The position numbers and the translations under genes are program-made. From Circinella umbellata (Eukaryota > Mucoromycota > Mucoromycetes > Mucorales > Lichtheimiaceae), in NCBI GenBank assembly GCA_025093555.1, contig JAIWNF010000003.1:558001-622000 (forward strand): DNA of 64,000 nt, in the 5' to 3' direction. The notes beneath the pieces were generated by a model. That model was given only the letters and a program-made list of their open reading frames with translations, had not been told where the DNA came from and searched no databases. Below are positions 59,430 to 64,000 of the stretch, piece by piece (within the stretch, counting starts at the first letter, position 1; each line of letters opens with the position of its first letter).

Positions 59430-59901
59430 TTAATAACGTAAAATAATACGTACCAGGCTGTGAGAAATTCGAACACTTGAGAAAGGAAGATGGGCATCGC
59501 TCAATATAAATTGTATAAAAGAAATAAATTCGGGAACATTATTCCAAAGTAAGAAAACAAAAAGCATTAATCCGATAGCATTTTGATTTGATTTTACCTT
59601 AAACAATAAAAAGATTACGGAAGCACTGAATTTTGTTACCATAACACGACGAGAATGCCAAAATATAATCCATCCAATGCCAAATTAAAAATATGGTTTG
59701 CGCAAAAATGAAAAAAACCAAGTGCCAAGTAAAAAACACTGTCGGCCATTCTATATTTCCAAGCTGAAAAGCAACATTAGTGAAAATCCTGTATTTGTAT
59801 GATGATTTAAAGTTATGACTCTCCGCCGGATTTTTGCCCGAGGGCAAACGATATCGGATGAACAATGGACCGATTGACGTGACTACAAACACACAACACA
59901 C
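59430..59901 (-). pseudogene. Membrane-protein-like coding remnant
   Basis: Open minus-strand frames at 59599-59901 and 59430-59642 encode hydrophobic, Phe/Trp-rich segments (VFFTWHLVFFIFAQTIFLIW, then FLLFKVKSNQ and GLMLFVFLLWNNV). A CTAAT...TTTTCAG acceptor-like site lies at about 59764-59785. The two halves are in different frames, so the gene is either split by an intron I could not place or broken by a frameshift. Part of it (59734-59795) is repeated at 52904-53031, which suggests a mobile or duplicated origin. No family recognised. Confidence 0.3.
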
Positions 59902-60080
59902 ATAATCTTCATACTTATAAGTTTTTTTTTGCGCTTAAAGCAGCAACAGATTTTCACGTCCCCGCTAATTTTTTTTTTCGTGCACAATTATACACACAGA
60001 CAAACTTATATATTATATCTCTTTATCTTTTATCTTTTTTTTTTTTTTTTTTTCTTCTCCCTCCCTTTATTTCCTAATCA

Positions 60081-62629
<2,549 letters not shown>

Positions 62630-64000
62630 ATTCTTTTAGATAAATTTCTAGATTGAACAAAAATAGAGAAAAAAAATAATTGGGATTTTTTATATTTTAA
62701 GTTTTAATTATAACATATTGGACCAAAAAGAGACTAGCAACGAGTATTAGTTTTAAAGTTGATAGGAGATACACCTTGATATATGGTAAATTTTAGCTAT
62801 TTGGATTTTTTTTCTCTCCTTATTTAATTAAAAAAATCTGAATAGAATGAATCAAATGACTCAAAATACATTGAAAATGTTTAAACTATTTTGAGGAGAG
62901 AGAAGATCAAAATTTGAAAAATGATCCTTGCTTATTACTACTTATAGTAGCTATATATTAATAACAATGACATATTTTGAATATTTTACTTCATATTTGT
63001 TCGTTTATGTTAATCAGTTGGAAATTTCCAAACGTTATACATATATAGAAGAATATTATTATACTTGTCTTTCTTTGTCTTCTTTTAATTTGATGTACCT
63101 TTTTTAGTGCTTTTATGTAGATGATATTTATATATGTGCCTCTTTACATGTTGTTTATTGATGTATCGTATTATGTTACATAGCAACAGTAAATATAATG
63201 TAACTTAGCAAATACGTAACTATAGACAAGACGGAGGAAAGTAAAGAAATCTCTCAGAACTCGATGAATTCAATGTCTGCAATGAACATCTAGCTGATTA
63301 TTCCAAGGTCACAAATGCCTCTCTACTGTTGTGAAAATAAAATTGTCAAGTTTGAATGGTTTTAAATCTAAGATGCCCCTTATTGACAACAAACATACAG
63401 GTGCAAGGTTTGTTGGGGAATATATATAATAATAATAAAATTAACTGACTTCAAATGTATACATATCAATGCAAAGGCAAAGAATATTTTTTGTCGCCCA
63501 CTATTTAATGCAAGCTAAAAAGTAGTACAGTTTTTCTTTTATGAGTTATATATAATTATATTAATTGAGTAGGTACAAAAATAACAACTGTTATATATAA
63601 TGGATCACAATAATTATTTGACTATTATTGTGATTATGTTATTATTATTATTCTTTGTGATGATAAGAAAAGGTGTCAAAGATAGAAATATTATAAATTA
63701 TTCCATTTAACTAAACAGTGTAACCTTCTGACCACAAGAAAAATAAAAAAAAAGTTTATCGTTAGATTTCTTTGTTGAAGTATATATTAGAATAAATATT
63801 TGGTTTTGATGTCAAGATAGTTTAATTGACAACTGAATGTTTTTAAATCTTTCTATTAGAATAAAAGACTATTGTTGGGGTGGGAACAGGGGAAAATATC
63901 TATCATGATGAGTTTTTAATAAGTTAAAAAAAAAAGGTCTATTCTTTTTCTTTTAGGAATCCAGATGGATGTTTCGACTTTTTCTATAATCTTTTTTTTT
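62630..64000. other. AT-rich spacer at the right end
   Basis: 1.4 kb after LETM1 without a recognisable gene, repeat or RNA. It has an AT-rich 3' flank, a TAATAA run at 63427-63440 and several short T- and A-runs. Confidence 0.6.

Overview
The window is a nuclear fragment of a fungus, most likely of the Mucoromycota (Mucorales-like). It is AT-rich. The genes are broken by many short introns with GTA(A/T)G donors and YAG acceptors. Proteins carry Asn/Gln/Ser homopolymer tracts, and the spaces between genes hold transposon debris. All gene models below were spliced by hand, checking that codon phase is kept across every junction; no RNA or database search supports them. There are no bacterial features, CRISPR arrays, rRNAs or recognisable tRNAs.

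Layout. 1-1906: 3' part of a class I cyclic-nucleotide phosphodiesterase gene, minus strand, running off the left edge. 1907-12535: gene-poor transposon graveyard. It holds a Myb/SANT-like relic, a 2.5-kb element with 94-bp perfect terminal inverted repeats and subterminal repeat arrays (7629-10120), and fragments of multicopy coding families. 12536-25373: GPH/SUT-type sugar/H+ symporter (-), SAM-dependent methyltransferase (-), eIF3e (-), aspartate-semialdehyde dehydrogenase (+), DUF4112 membrane protein (+). 25374-28110: empty AT-rich spacer. 28111-50141: dense housekeeping block with a LIM-LIM-C1-RhoGAP (-), PRELI-like protein (-), small coiled-coil protein (+), RPL15 (-), GRR1-like F-box/LRR protein (-), PUS4-type tRNA pseudouridine synthase (-), M24B Xaa-Pro peptidase (+), secreted pepsin-like protease (-), RPS24 (-), coiled-coil protein (-) and a mitochondrial K+/H+-exchange-related protein (+). 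50513-52375: two small genes, a secreted eight-cysteine peptide (-) and a single-pass membrane protein with a PPxY-rich tail (-). 52376-60080: second mobile-element zone, with an ISXO2/Merlin-type transposase remnant spliced in phase to a long hypothetical gene, a 213-bp-period duplication and a dispersed repeat. 60081-62629: LETM1 (+), then empty sequence to the end.

Most genes are ordinary single-copy housekeeping genes with no operon-like logic. The points most worth following are the secreted cysteine-rich peptide, which is too short and too split to appear as a long ORF; the TIR element at 7.6-10.1 kb; and the transposase joined to a hypothetical gene at 53.6-56.9 kb. Two genes linked to mitochondrial K+/H+ exchange (LETM1 and a Mit_KHE1-type gene) lie about 10 kb apart.
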